A stretch of DNA of 64,000 nt from Deinandra increscens subsp. villosa (GCA_039602395.1 JBCNJP010000003.1:63726278-63790277), one strand, 5' to 3'. Positions 31,678-43,400 are shown, counted from the stretch's first letter. Notes: generated by a model from the sequence alone, not told the origin. Numbers and translations are program-made.

Positions 31678-33430
31678 AACTCCCCTTTAACGTGTAGTGT
31701 ATCTAGCTATCTATCTATCTAACAAAATTTCAGTCTTTAATCTTCAACATCACTACGTCCGATCTTCAACTTAAAAACTTTTCAGAATTAGGGCTTGCAT
31801 GGCTAGATCAATCTTGAATAGTCTTTGAACTTCAAGATCCACTTGTGAAAGATATAACATACTCCCCCTTTCACCATGCTTGAGTCTTGTCACATAGAAA
31901 CCTGCAATTTCAAAAGACAGAAACGCGGCTTTCTTTTTCTTTTGAAAATTAATTTAATCTTGGCGCAAAACTTCTCTTCGAGAATCCAAGATATAGATTT
32001 GAAAATTTGATTTCGTATCAAGTATCGATCGATCGAAAACAAATAAGAAACAAAATCTTTTTGGCTTTTTGAAATTTTATATCAAACACACCAAAAATCT
32101 TTTTGATTTTTCTAAGTTTATGCTAAAGCACACCTAAAATCTTTTTGGATTTTTCAGATATGAACCATAAACCAATACATAAATGAAATACTGAATCACA
32201 CACTATTTTTGTCTTTTGTGAGAAAGATCACAACTTGGGATCATATTGGTCATGACATGTTGAACTACACTTCAATTTCAATTATATCAGCACACAAGTC
32301 ATGTCGATTACTGGTATACTTTGTCCATCATAAACTCAGGCACAATCATACTCATCTCATCTGGATATGTTATTGTATTGATTAAGTTTGCTTTGACCAG
32401 TGTACCCCACACTATCAGACATACTCAGATATGTTTTTGCTTTTATATCACACTTTGTGATTTCATTTGTGATTTAATCACATAATGATTGTATTCATGA
32501 ATCAGTCAACTGTGTTCCATGCAAAAAGAAATAAGAACGTTAAATCGTCTACCTTAAGGTCGATCTTTCGATACGCAGATAAGGCCCCGGATTTAACAAA
32601 ATAAAAAAAATAAAACAAGTTGAAATTGTATAACTCAACAACAATCAGGTCGGTACTCCCGTACATGCAGAGATAGTCCGATGAGTTATACGAAACACCA
32701 AAGAAAATAAAGCAGAACGTCAAACGAACAACAATCAGGTCGGTCTTGTGGACACGCAGAGAAAGTCCGATCGTTTGACAAAATAAAGAAAATCAAACAA
32801 GTTTAAATCTTTGGAAAATGAACACACGTATACACAGTGACTTCTCATTTTCATTTTCACATATCTTTTCTTGATATCATGAGATATACATCAAGACGTT
32901 GTCCACTTGGTCAAGCATTAGTATTTTAATGTTTATCACATCTGAATACTTTCTGATTTAATGCCGAGCCTACCAAGCGCATCAAACAATGATCTTATGG
33001 CTTTTTCATATAACTTATCCATGAGTCAGACACGTAAGCCAATGTACCATCATTTCCCAACCATGTCGGATCAATTTCTCATTTTTCAATGTTTTTGCAT
33101 TTTCTGTTTTTCAAAGTTTTTGTATTTTTCCATTTTTCTCCCTCTTAAAATGAAAACTCTATTTTTGGATTTTCATTTTAGAAAAAAAAAACACAAAGAC
33201 ACTATTTTTGGGTTTTCAATTTTCTCCCCCTAAACTACATACGAAATGTAAAAGAAAGAAAATTGACCAATCGATACTGATACCGTTCAGTTTAAGCTTT
33301 CAGAAAAACTTTTAGGTTTGAAAGAAGAAGCATTTATTTTAAGTTAAACATGAGACTCCACTATCAGTAACTGCTTGAAGCTTGAACTTCACAATCACCA
33401 ATAGATCTTCTAGAAGAAACCTGCACACTG
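31678..33430 (-). other. 3' non-coding region of element D, copy II
   Basis: It is homologous to 28,351-30,120, including the threefold repeat at 32,548-32,785 and the GAGCCTACCAAGCGC segment that resembles element A at 8,625. No pol-like frame exists between gag and the polypurine tract. Confidence 0.75.
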
Positions 33431-33432
33431 GT

Positions 33433-35697
33433 TTAACAATTAGTATTGAAATGAGCCGAAGCACACAGCTTCTGGTCGAATAGTGTCTTCCACAAAATCA
33501 GTTGCAGCATTGGTAACCAACTTAGGTCGCCACTGCATTTTTGCTTTTTCATTGTTAATTGAGTCATCATCACGTGATGAACCACCAACACTTGAATCAA
33601 TTTGAAAAATTGTTTCTTTTTAGATTTTAATGTAAAAGGTGTTGACTCAGTAAAAATTCTGCCTGATTCATCAATAATGGTGGCAGATTTGTTTGAAAAT
33701 GATCTTTTTGCCATTTCAGGACAATCTTTTTCCATGTGTCCCATTCGGCGACACTAATAGCACAAACGATAAGATCGTTGAGAATGTGAGTTGTCCTAGA
33801 ATGCATTATACTTATCATCAGACTCAAATGCATCATAAAAATCATTATCAAAAACCTGTAAACGATGGGAATGAACCCATTTAGAAGTAGAATTGGATCC
33901 AGATGATGAAAACTCCTTAACTTTGTGAGCATCTCGAGACGAACTGTCAGACGAAACCTTCTTCTGAATCTTCCCTCCAAAACCTTTTTCCATTGTAGAC
34001 ATGAACACTTGAGCCAAATAATAGATTTGTTCCAAGCTTGTGTCTTTCTTTTCCTTTGGAACTTTCTGGGGCATATTCTTCTGGACAGGCTTCAGAAACT
34101 TCTTACCTTTACTACCTAAACCTGATTGTTTGTAACCAGGTAGTTTTGATAAATCTATTTGAGAACTCGACGAACCAGCTTTAGCAGCTTGATTGAAAGA
34201 AGCTGTAATATCCTTCAACTTGTTTGCTTCCGCCAACTTAGCAGCAGCTTGTTCTTCATGCACCTGCTTTTCATCCTTTTCCACTTGTTTGCCAACAGAA
34301 CCAACTCCCTCTTCTGAAATCAATCCACCAGAAACAAACTTTGTTGTGAATTTATCAACCAAACTCTCCTCATTTTCCACTTTCTCCTTTGACTTCTTTG
34401 AAATTTTCAGATCAGACTTTGCAGTAGCAAACTCAGAATAATCACCAGTTACTTTAAAAGACTTGACATCAGCCAAAGGATCAGTTTGAACCAATGGAGG
34501 TGGTAACTGATTGAATTCTTCACCGCCAAACACTCTTTTGAAATTCTCATCATTGCACAAATAACTTGTGAACGAATGTGAATTCTTCAAATTATTTAGT
34601 TGACGATTCAAATCCAGAACTCGAACGTTTAGATCTGATATTCTTTTCTGAGCTTCACCCAAAGCCTTTTCTGATTCTATCAACTGTTCTGAAACTCTGT
34701 TAGACAAAGACTTTTCTCTTCTCACTTTATCATGAGCAGCAAACATCTCTTGTGTGACCTTTTCCACCTTTTCTTGATAAATCTCTACATTTCTTGTCAA
34801 CAATCTGTTTTCTTTTGTCAAATCAGTGACTTTGTCTTGGAAATTTGACTGGAGGACTTGATAATCATTATTCGAAACCAAAATTTCATCATAAGCTTTC
34901 TGAAGTTCAAAATTAGTATCCAGAAGCAATTCCACTCGTGCTTTTGATTTCTTATATAATGCATCAAAATCTCCAACAGCATCCTTTGCTTCGAATTCCC
35001 ACTTGTCAACTTTTGTAACTAACTCAGCATTTTCATATTGTAACTTCACGATCTGTTCGTTATTGACACTAACCATCTCTTCCAATCGTGTTTTTAGCTC
35101 TAAAACCTCATCTATCAACACCTTATTTTCTTTTTCCAACATGACATTAGCTTTGAAAATTTCATCAGAAGTTTCACGCTTTCTTTTGTAATCTTCCATC
35201 TCTTCCTCTTTCTTCTCATATTCAACAACCAACCTTTCCTTTTTAGAAATCAATTCTCGAATCTTTCTGTCTTTTTGAGCACAAAATTCACAAGTTGACA
35301 CATATCCACTAACTTCAGAATCACTTGTTTCAGATGTATTTGTCTCAGATTTAAATCCACTCGATTCAACCTCAATATTAGCCATTAATCCATAACTTTC
35401 TGAAGAGTGGACTACAAATGCAGATTCATCTGGAAAATCTGCAGCCCAATCATAACCTCCCTCAGTCACTAGAGCTTTTGCCTCTTTATTGTGATCATGA
35501 TTATCCGAATTACTTAGTTTTGAAGCAGATTGCTTGCATTCTCGAGCAAAATGTCCCAATTTAGAACATTTGTAACATTTCAGTTTGGACTTATCTAAAC
35601 CCAGTATGGCTCCTCCCATAACAGAATTCTTGCCATGTTTTCTCATAAATCGTCTTCCTTTTTCAACAGGCATAGCCAACTGCCAATCCAAATCCAA
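33433..35697 (-). pseudogene. Element D Gag, C-terminal two thirds
   Basis: It continues the Gag frame after an in-frame TAG. A CCHC zinc knuckle CYKCSKLGHFAREC lies about 45 residues in. A long coiled coil runs from about residue 140 to 370 (RKIRELISKKERLVVEYEKK onward, RLLTRNVEIYQEKVEKVTQE). Then come SHSFTSYLCNDENFKRVFGG, a Lys/Glu-rich stretch and IDLSKLPGYKQSG. The open frame stops at 33,796. Beyond it, in a second frame at 33,744-33,433, a second knuckle-like motif ends GHMEKDCPEM with the first Cys lying next to a stop. It is a nucleic-acid-binding structural protein of an element without enzymes. Confidence 0.85.
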
Positions 35698-35706
35698 TTT
35701 ATTTAA

Positions 35707-36729
35707 CTAATCTTCATCCATCTGTTTTAGATCCTCCGGAACCAAACCAGAATTACCAATTTGATTAAATATGGATCCAGACGAAGATGATATGAACGCG
35801 CATAACAAAGCAGCTAGATCTTCAGTTACTTGATTAGACGTAGATTTGCTTGATGATCTATCAGGAATAGTAAAACTACAACCCGAAGAATAACCAGTGT
35901 TTTCAGACTTTCCAGCAAGAAAAGCTGTTACTGGTGGATTATTACTTGAAATAGAATGTGACTTTGTTTTAGCATGAAAAGTAGCAGAATTCTCCCCAAA
36001 ATATATTTCAGGATTCTGAACAGATGGAGTTGATGACTTTTTCACAAGTAATTCCATTTCTCGAGCTTGTAATTTGCTTATCAGTTGATTGAATGTCCAA
36101 CCTAAGTAGTTTGGATCATTAGACAACGTCATCACAAAATTCTCCCACTTTTCGGGTAGAGCTTCCAGAAATTTCTCCTTTAATTCATCATCTTCTTTCT
36201 TCACACCTACAATATCAAGTTCATTGATCAAATGTGAAAACCTTGCAATTAAATCTGTGATCTTCTCATTCTCACAAAGCCCGAAATTATCAAACTCTTT
36301 CTTCAAAACTTTCTTACGAGTATTCTTATACTGATCATTACCCTCACATCTTTCCTTAATAGCATCCCATAATTGTTTCGAAGTTGGAAAATTCTTAAAC
36401 TGATGCATCAAATCTTTAGGTAATGCCATCGTGAGAAAACTATAAGTTTTCTTTTCTCTTGCAAAAACTTTCTTTTCTTCAGGTTCAAAATCACTTATCG
36501 ACTTTGGTAAAGTATTAGCAATCAATGGATACTCATATTGTGTTTCAATCGGAATCCAACAATCAACATCTTGTGAGTAAATGTAAGATTCAAATCTTTT
36601 CTTCCAGCTATGATAATCTTCTAAACGAATTAATTTAGGAACTTTCTGGGTTGTTCCAATTTCATTGTCATAGTTCATCATGGCTTGCATCGAGGTTTGA
36701 ATAACTGAAAATGCTTGAAAATTGCTCAT
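35707..36729 (-). CDS. Element D Gag, capsid part (UBN2-type)
   Basis: 340 codons from an ATG just downstream of the leader array. MSNFQAFSVI and NYDNEIGTTQKVPKLIRLEDY are followed by the UBN2-type capsid core (YHSWKKRFESYI, TSKQLWDAIKERCEGNDQYK, FSHLINELDIVGVKKEDDEL, NDPNYLGWTFNQLISKLQAREMEL). It ends at a TAG right before the conserved Trp-Gln-Leu region that precedes the zinc knuckle, and the frame continues open for 633 codons after that stop. A G-to-T change or suppressible stop are both possible. Confidence 0.88.
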   Translation of the reverse strand: MSNFQAFSVIQTSMQAMMNYDNEIGTTQKVPKLIRLEDYHSWKKRFESYIYSQDVDCWIPIETQYEYPLIANTLPKSISDFEPEEKKVFAREKKTYSFLTMALPKDLMHQFKNFPTSKQLWDAIKERCEGNDQYKNTRKKVLKKEFDNFGLCENEKITDLIARFSHLINELDIVGVKKEDDELKEKFLEALPEKWENFVMTLSNDPNYLGWTFNQLISKLQAREMELLVKKSSTPSVQNPEIYFGENSATFHAKTKSHSISSNNPPVTAFLAGKSENTGYSSGCSFTIPDRSSSKSTSNQVTEDLAALLCAFISSSSGSIFNQIGNSGLVPEDLKQMDED

Positions 36730-36879
36730 CTTGAAATTACAATACCAAATGCAAAAACTTCAACCTGAAAAACGAATGTGTTAATATTTGATTATGCCAA
36801 TCAACGATCGATTTGAGTATTTTGGCTCTCGTAACGATTTTCGATGCAAAAGATATGACACTTTTAAAAAAAACTGCCA

Positions 36880-37150
36880 GCGGACCAAATGAACCTGAGG
36901 ACCAGTAGCGGACCAGATAATCCCAGCGAACCAGATTTGTACCAGCGGACAAAATACGGACCAGGTATCTCCTGCGGACCAAATTTTGTACGACGGACCA
37001 AATGGTACGGCGATAACCGTCGCGGACCAAATGATGAAGATTGTCTTCCGGACTAAGTTGAGCGGACCAGATTCTGTTTGAAGATAGCCTAGCGGACCAG
37101 CAGTGGACCAACGGCGGACCAACTGTTCTTGAGGCGGACCAACGATTTTC
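36880..37150. repeat. GCGGACCAAA short-word array, leader of element D
   Basis: About seventeen words of the type GCGGACCAAAT, GCGGACCAGA or GGTACGGCG lie between the PBS and gag. It is the same array type as in element C at 26,500-26,830. The words recur, partly palindromic, in the LTR upstream of the TATA box. Confidence 0.9.
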
Positions 37151-37364
37151 GAAGCTGATTCCGACTGAATTTCGCGAAATTTGACTTTTCGAACTGGAAT
37201 TTGATTCAGTAAGGTGCGAAAACACTTCAGAAACACTCAGAAATCATTTTCCATCGTTGAAACACTCAGAATTGTGGAAATTTGATGAAAAACGAAGAAA
37301 ACCCGAACTTTCTCACTCTAGAATTCGAAAATTTACCAAAATCACAGCAGTAGAGCAACCAATT

Positions 37365-37376
37365 GCTCTGATACCA
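37365..37376 (-). other. Primer-binding site of element D
   Basis: TGGTATCAGAGC on the minus strand, matching initiator tRNA-Met, two bases from the LTR end. Confidence 0.9.
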
Positions 37377-37378
37377 CT

Positions 37379-37755
37379 TGAAAAACCACTAAACGATTTT
37401 ACTACTGCATGATTCGGTAATTGGATAAGCAACAAGAAGTAAATAAAGCTTCGCTTTATTGATTCACAAAGAGGATTACACAAAGTCTAGAGAGAGAGAG
37501 TTACACACTTAGTTACACACACTTAGTAGATGTAGAATGACAGAACTTCTCTCTAGCTCTCTCTCTAACGAACTATTTATAGTAGTCATATACTAACTGG
37601 CGGACCACCAGCGTACCATTTGGTACGCCCGTACCAAATAAGCTGCGGACCATTTGGTACGCTGACATTAGTATGTTACCACTAAAACTCACAAAGATGC
37701 TCCAGATAAGATACAATACACGAGACACACGTTAGCATAGGGATACGCTCTAACA
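37379..37755 (-). repeat. 5' LTR of element D (377 bp)
   Basis: The minus strand starts TGTTAGAGCG and ends GGTTTTTCA. The TATA box is at plus-strand TATTTATA 37,574-37,581, and palindromic GGTACG/CGTACC words lie at 37,601-37,670. It is the full-length copy against which the truncated LTRs at 27,995 and 31,471 were compared. Confidence 0.9.
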
Positions 37756-37817
37756 CCCATTTACATATTATCTAAAAAATTTCTTTATGATTGACCATTC
37801 TAACTTAAAGCGATATC

Positions 37818-38744
37818 ATGCCACCACGACGCCGAACCCCCAGGAACACTTCACCCCCTCCTGCTATGACCGCTGATGAAATCGAGGAGATGATTGCTCA
37901 TCGTGTTGCCGAAACTGTAGCCGCTACTGAAGCCCAATGTCAGAACGACGATGGGGCACGCAGTAAGAACGAATTGACCGATGTTAGAAAACCTTAGACT
38001 ACAATTCCAAAAAATTGTAATCAAACGTTTCAACCTAGCAAATGCAGGCCCCCGTGAATGTTCATATCCATATCCAGGGGACTTGCATCGCATATCCAGG
38101 GGAATGTCCTTTCCTCAAATCCTCAGACTTTTTAGGATGCTGTGCGTCTAGCACACAACCTTGTTTACAAAGCCAATCGTCAAGGTGTGAACCTTGGCAA
38201 GAAACAGTCTGAGAGCAAATCCCCTGAGCCTAGTACCACTCCCTCTACAAGCAAGAAGCCTGACAACAAGCGAAAGCGAGGATTCTGGAAGAATCGTGAA
38301 GAAAAGACCCCTGGTAAGGAAGCCGGACCAATGAGAGTCTATTCTGCTACCACCCCTACTCACGCTGTCCGGAATACCGGATATACCAGTGGTGCACCCT
38401 TGTGCAACATATGTAACCTCCACCACACCCTCGATTGTGGAAATGTCTACTGCAATATCTGCAAGACTAAAGGGCATGTAGCACATGATTGTCCGAAGCG
38501 CACCTGTTACGGTTGCGGAGCCACCGGACACTACAAGAAGGACTGCCCGAAGGCAAGGAATCAGGATGCTAACCAGGCTAGAGGAAGAGCCTTTGTGATC
38601 AATGCCGGAGATGCTCGCCGTGACCCTAACACGGTGACGGGTACGTTTCTACTAAATAATCATTACGCCTCTGTTTTATTTGATACTGGTGTCGATAGAA
38701 GCTTCGTGTCTACTGAATTTGGCCAATTACTCATGTTGCCTTAG
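37818..38744 (+). pseudogene. Gypsy gag and protease, element G
   Basis: An ATG at 37,818 starts MPPRRRTPRNTSPPP, a typical Gypsy gag N-terminus, but after about 55 codons the frame breaks and most of the capsid region is missing. From 38,142 an open frame resumes with a Lys-rich linker and zinc knuckles (CNICKTKGHVAHDC, CYGCGATGHYKKDC). The protease active site is VLFDTGVDRSFVS. A stop follows at 38,742. The 5' LTR and leader are absent: the element D LTR ends only about 60 bases upstream. Confidence 0.88.
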
Positions 38745-40350
38745 ACACTAAGTTCACAGTAGAATTAGCAAACGGAGAATTAGTAGAAACTGAAAGAATC
38801 TATCAAAATTTCTCGCTAGAACTCTCCGATCATTATTTCAGCATCGATTTAATGCCTGTTGAATTAGGAAGTTTTGATATCATCATTGGCATGGATTGGT
38901 TATCAAAGAACCATGCAGAAATCGTGTGTCATGAGAAAATAGTAAGAGTGCCACTTGCAAATGGTAACACTCTAAACGTGCAAGGCGAAAAGAGTGGAAC
39001 CAAGCTAAATCTCATATCTAGTATGAAGGCACATAAATTCCTCCGTAAAGGATGTCACGCTATCCTAGCACACGTAACTGAGAAGAAACTAAAGGAAAGC
39101 CGTGTGGAAGATGTCCCTATTGTCCGCGAATATTTGGAAGTCTTTCCCGAAGACTTGCCAAGATTACCCCCAACGTGACAAGTAGAGTTTCACATTGACT
39201 TGGCACACGATTCCGCCCTCGTTGCCAGGTCTCCGTACCGTCTGTCACCCTCCGAAATGCAAGAGTTGTCTAGTCAATTACAAGAATTACTAGATAAAAG
39301 CTTCATCCGTCCAAGCCACTCTCCATGGGGAGCACCCGTATTATTCGTTAAGAAGAAAGATGGAACTTTTTGGATGTGTATCGACTACAGAGAATTAAAC
39401 AAGTTAACTGTAAAGAACCGCTACCCGCTCCCAAGGATCGACGATCTATTTGATCAACTCTAAGGATCCATCTTTTATTCCAAGATCGATCTGAGATCCG
39501 GATACCATCAACTTAGGATTAGAGACGAAGATGTTTCGAAGACAGCGTTCAGAACACACTATGGCCATTATGAGTTCCTCGTAATGCCATTTGGTTTGAC
39601 TAACGCACCAGCAGTGTTCATGGACTTAATGAACCGCGTATGCAAACCATATCTGGATAAATTTGTTATCGTGTTCATTGACGACATCCTCATCTACTCC
39701 CGTAGCAAGGAAGAACACGAACAACACCTGAGACTTATCCTGGAACTGTTGAAGAAGGAAGAACTTTATGAGAAATTTTCCAAGTGCGACTTTTAGATTC
39801 GCGAGGTACACTTTTTGGGTCATGTGATTAGCGATCAAGGTATTCATGTGGATCCTACAAAAAATTGAAGCGATCAAAGATTGGAGTACGCCTACGACTC
39901 CAACTGAGATTCGACAATTCTTAGGTCTCGCTGGCTATTACCGCCGATTCATTGAGAACTTCTCAAAAATAGCCCAGCCCCTGACCGCTCTGACCCCAAA
40001 AGATAAGAAGTTCATATGGGATGCTAAGACTAAAGCAGCTTTCTAGTTGTTGAAGCAAAATCTATGTGATGCACCAATCCTATCGATGCCTGAAGGAATC
40101 GAAGACTTCGTTGCATACTGCGATGCATCGCATCAAGGTTTAGGTTGCATGCTAATGCAACGAGAGAAAGTCACCCCCTACGCATCACGACAACTGAAGA
40201 TTCACGAGAAGAATTATACGACCCATGATTTGGAACTCTGAGCCGTTGTCTTTGCTCTCAAAATCTGGAGACACTATCTCTATGGTACTCAATGCACCAT
40301 ATCACTGACCACAAAGCTTCTAGCAATTCTTCAATCAGAAAGAATTAAAT
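38745..40350 (+). pseudogene. Gypsy reverse transcriptase and RNase H, element G
   Basis: After the protease tail (FDIIIGMDWLSKNHAEIVC) the RT shows SPWGAPVLFVKKKDGT, DYRELNKLTVKNRYPLPRID, MPFGLTNAPAVFMDLMNRV and the catalytic FIDDILIYS. RNase H begins near 40,080 (YCDASHQGLGCMLMQ). In-frame stops fall at about 39,176, 39,462, 39,794, 40,045 and 40,240, plus a frame shift near 39,860. Most stops fit single C-to-T or G-to-A changes. Confidence 0.92.
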
Positions 40351-42380
40351 ATGAGTCAACGTCGATGGGTGGAACTGCTAAATGATTACGAATGCGAGAT
40401 TCGATATCACCCAGGCAAAGCTAACGTTGTAGCTGACGCCTTCAGCAGGAAAGAGCGCGTCAAACCACTTCGTGTTCGAGCATTAAGTATGACCATACGC
40501 CCGAATCTCACTTCACAAGTACGTGACGCTCAGATTGAAGCCCTCAAACCAGAAAACCTAGCAGAAGAATACCTACGTGGAATGGAGAAGCAACTAGACG
40601 AGAAAACTGATGGAACCAAGAACTTCATGGATAGACTATGGGTACCTGTCTATGGAGGTTTAAGGAAATGGGTGTTTGATGAAGCTCACAAATCAAGATA
40701 TTCCATTGATCCCGGATCAGATAAGATGTACCACGGTCTGAAAAAACAATTCTAGTGGCCGAACATGAAAGCCGAGGTAGCCACCTATGTCGGCGAATGC
40801 TTAACATGTTCGAAGGTCAAAGCCGAATACCAGAAACCTTCTGGATTGTTAACCCAGCCCGTAATTCCAGAATGGAAATGGGAGGAAATATCCATGGACT
40901 TTATCACAAAACTGCCTAAGGCTGTGTTTGGCGCACTAGCTGAAAAGCTAGCTGCTAGCTGATGAGCTAGCGGCTAGCTGCTAGCTGATAAGCTAGCTGA
41001 TAAAAAATAACGTTTGGTAAAAACTAGCTGATAAGCTAGCTGAAAAATATAAAATGACATAAACGTACATGTCATAAATGTAAATAAATGTATTTATTTA
41101 TAAGTTAGGGAAGGGTAATATTGCAAATATTATAAAAGCTAGTTGAAACGTTACTCCAACTAGCTTTTCAAAAGCTAGCTTATAAGCTAGCTTATAAGCT
41201 AGCTTTTCGACGTTACCAAACGGGGTTTTTTAAATAAAATTAGCTTTTTAAAAAAAGCTCCGTTTGGTACATCAAAAAGCTAGCTGATAAGCTAGCTTAT
41301 AAGATAGCTTATGGCGCGCCAAACATAACCTAAGTCTAGATCTGGATATGATTCTATCTGGGTGATAGTAAATCGATTGACGAAATCTGCGCACTTCTTG
41401 CCAGTCAAGGAAAAGGATAACATGGATAGGCGAGCCAAAATCTATATTAAGGAAGTCGTCTCACGACACGGTGTGCATGTATCTATCATATCCGATCGTG
41501 ATAGCCGTTTCACCGCTAATTTTTGGAAATCTCTACAGAAAGCTTTGGGTACTCGACTCGATATGAGTACTGCCTACCATCCACAGACAGATGGCAAAAG
41601 TGAGAGAACGATCCAAACACTCGGAGATATTCTGAGAGCATGTGTGATTGATTTCGACCCAATTGGGACGAGCATCTCCCTCTTGCCGAATTCTCCTATA
41701 ACAACAGTTATCACACCAGCATTCAAGCGGCACCATTTGAAGCACTTTATGGAAGAAAATGCAGATCCCCGCTCTGCTGGACTGAGATTGGTGATAGTCA
41801 ATTGACTGGCCCTGAACTAATCTTTAAAACGACTGAGAAAGTCTTCTAGATCCGTAACCGACTGAAAGCTGGCAGAGACAGACAGAAGAGCTACGCCGAA
41901 CACCGTGGCAAACCCTTGTCCTTTGAAAAGGGTGATCGTGTCATGCTAAAGGTGTCACCTTGGAAAGGTGTCATTAGGTTCAGCAAACGAGGTAAGCTCA
42001 ACCCTCGTTACATTGGTCCCTTTGCGATCGCTAAGACCATTGGACCAGTAGCTTACCGACTACACCTGCCTGCCGAACTAAGCAGCGTACATGATGTTTT
42101 TCACGTTAGTAACCTTAAGAAATGTTTATCCGATGAAACGCTCATCGTCCCTCTTAATGAAATTTAAGTTTACGAGACACTGCACTTTATTGAGGAACCT
42201 GTCGAGATACTTGACCGAGAAATCAAGAAAGTGAAGCATAGCCGTATTCCCATAGTCAAGGTGCGATGGAACTCCCGTCGGGGACCAGAGTACACTTGGG
42301 AACGCGATGACCAAATTTGTCGAAAGTACCCTCGTCTGTTTGGAAACGTTGCATCTACCAGCAACCAGAACTGAATTTCG
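40351..42380 (+). pseudogene. Gypsy integrase and C-terminal domain, element G
   Basis: The end of RNase H (YHPGKANVVADAFSRKE) leads to the zinc-binding domain (ECLTCSKVKAEYQKP) and the core (VNRLTKSAHFLPVKEKD, SDRDSRFTANFWKSL, TAYHPQTDGKSERTIQTL). A C-terminal part follows with MLKVSPWKGVIRFSKRGKLN and KVRWNSRRGPEYTWERDDQ. The last motif is typical of the Tekay/Del-like chromovirus group, although I cannot confirm a full chromodomain. A MITE interrupts it at 40,920-41,330, and stops occur at about 40,754, 41,848 and 42,165. Confidence 0.9.
40920..41330. mobile_element. MITE of PIF/Harbinger type inside integrase
   Basis: The terminal inverted repeats are GGCTGTGTTTGGCGC at the left and the complement of GGTTATGTTTGGCGC at the right, flanked by a TAA target-site duplication (40,917-40,919 and 41,331-41,333). 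Removing the element and one TAA rejoins the integrase frame. The ends are packed with AGCTAGCT-type palindromes, so the DNA could fold into strong hairpins. There is no coding capacity. The TAA duplication and G-rich ends are hallmarks of Tourist-like MITEs. Confidence 0.9.
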
Positions 42381-42396
42381 GGACGAAATTCTTCTA

Positions 42397-42408
42397 ACTG
42401 GGGGAGAA
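42397..42408 (+). other. Polypurine tract of element G
   Basis: AACTGGGGGAGAA-type purine run directly before TGTGACACC, the start of the 3' LTR. Confidence 0.85.
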
Positions 42409-43400
42409 TGTGACACCTCGTCCAAAACAGGTCAAACCTCTCTCTTTTGACTATGTAATTAAATAATTTACGTGTTTTATTTAGATGATTAAACTGCTAA
42501 ATTACCACATTGAACTGATAACCGATGACGTATCCGATGACGTATTTTAAATCACGCGTTTGTACCGGAACATAAACCCGTAAAATATAAAGGTTTTCAT
42601 ATTTTAAATATGGAATTTCAATAATAAGAAATTGTTAAATATAAAAACTAGAATTTTTATATTTTACCAAAACCGATACAATCAATTCACCATAAACATT
42701 TTTTATGAGATAAAAACTATTCCAATTGTCAAGACTTAACCAAACGAGATCCGGTAACCCGTTCGGGCCCCATTAGGCCCAATAAGCCCAAAACAACACG
42801 AACAAACCCGAAACTTTACCCGGTGACTCGACTCAACTCACCGAAGGATCGACCCAACCCGGAGACCCGACCCGCGGCCCAAATGCCCTTGGGCCGAACC
42901 CGATTCTTTCTCTCTCCCTTCGGCCCACTCGGAAACCCAACCCCCGGCCTAGTTCGTTCCCCTCGCGGCCCAACCGAAAACCGGCCCCTTTACCCGATTT
43001 TATGGGCTTCGGCCTAGTCTCCGATCTCTATAATTAAATGGGCTTTAACCCATGAAATTTTATAGAATGAGCCCACTAGTCTTTTTTATAAAATTTTGGC
43101 CCATCAACCTACAAAACTTATCACTTTTGTTGTTATTTATACTTGAACTAAATTTATAAAAATTATGAATTTTAAACACCTCCTACCACCATATATTTTA
43201 TAAAAGCCTTGTCTTCCTTTTAAACCATGAAACATTTATAAAAATCAACCTACAACTTAGTAGGAGAAATTAACTTGGTGATTATGTGGCCACCTCCTCA
43301 CTCTACAACCTACGACTTACACACATCACCTCGTTAGTCGGCTTGGTACTTGATCATGGGACTAATCAAAAGTCTAGTGGTCTTTAACCAAAGTTTAGGC

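Larger units (their letters stand above)
27995..37755 (-). mobile_element. Element D: gag-only SIRE-related element, chimeric
   Basis: Minus-strand order: 5' LTR, PBS, short-word leader array, long gag, about 1.8 kb non-coding, polypurine tract and a partial LTR, then a second copy of distal gag and the non-coding region, a second polypurine tract and the 3' LTR. No protease, integrase or RT is recognisable anywhere. It shares gag architecture and 3' non-coding similarity with element A, so it probably depended on an A-like element. The internal LTR and repeated interior make it a tandem chimera. Confidence 0.8.
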
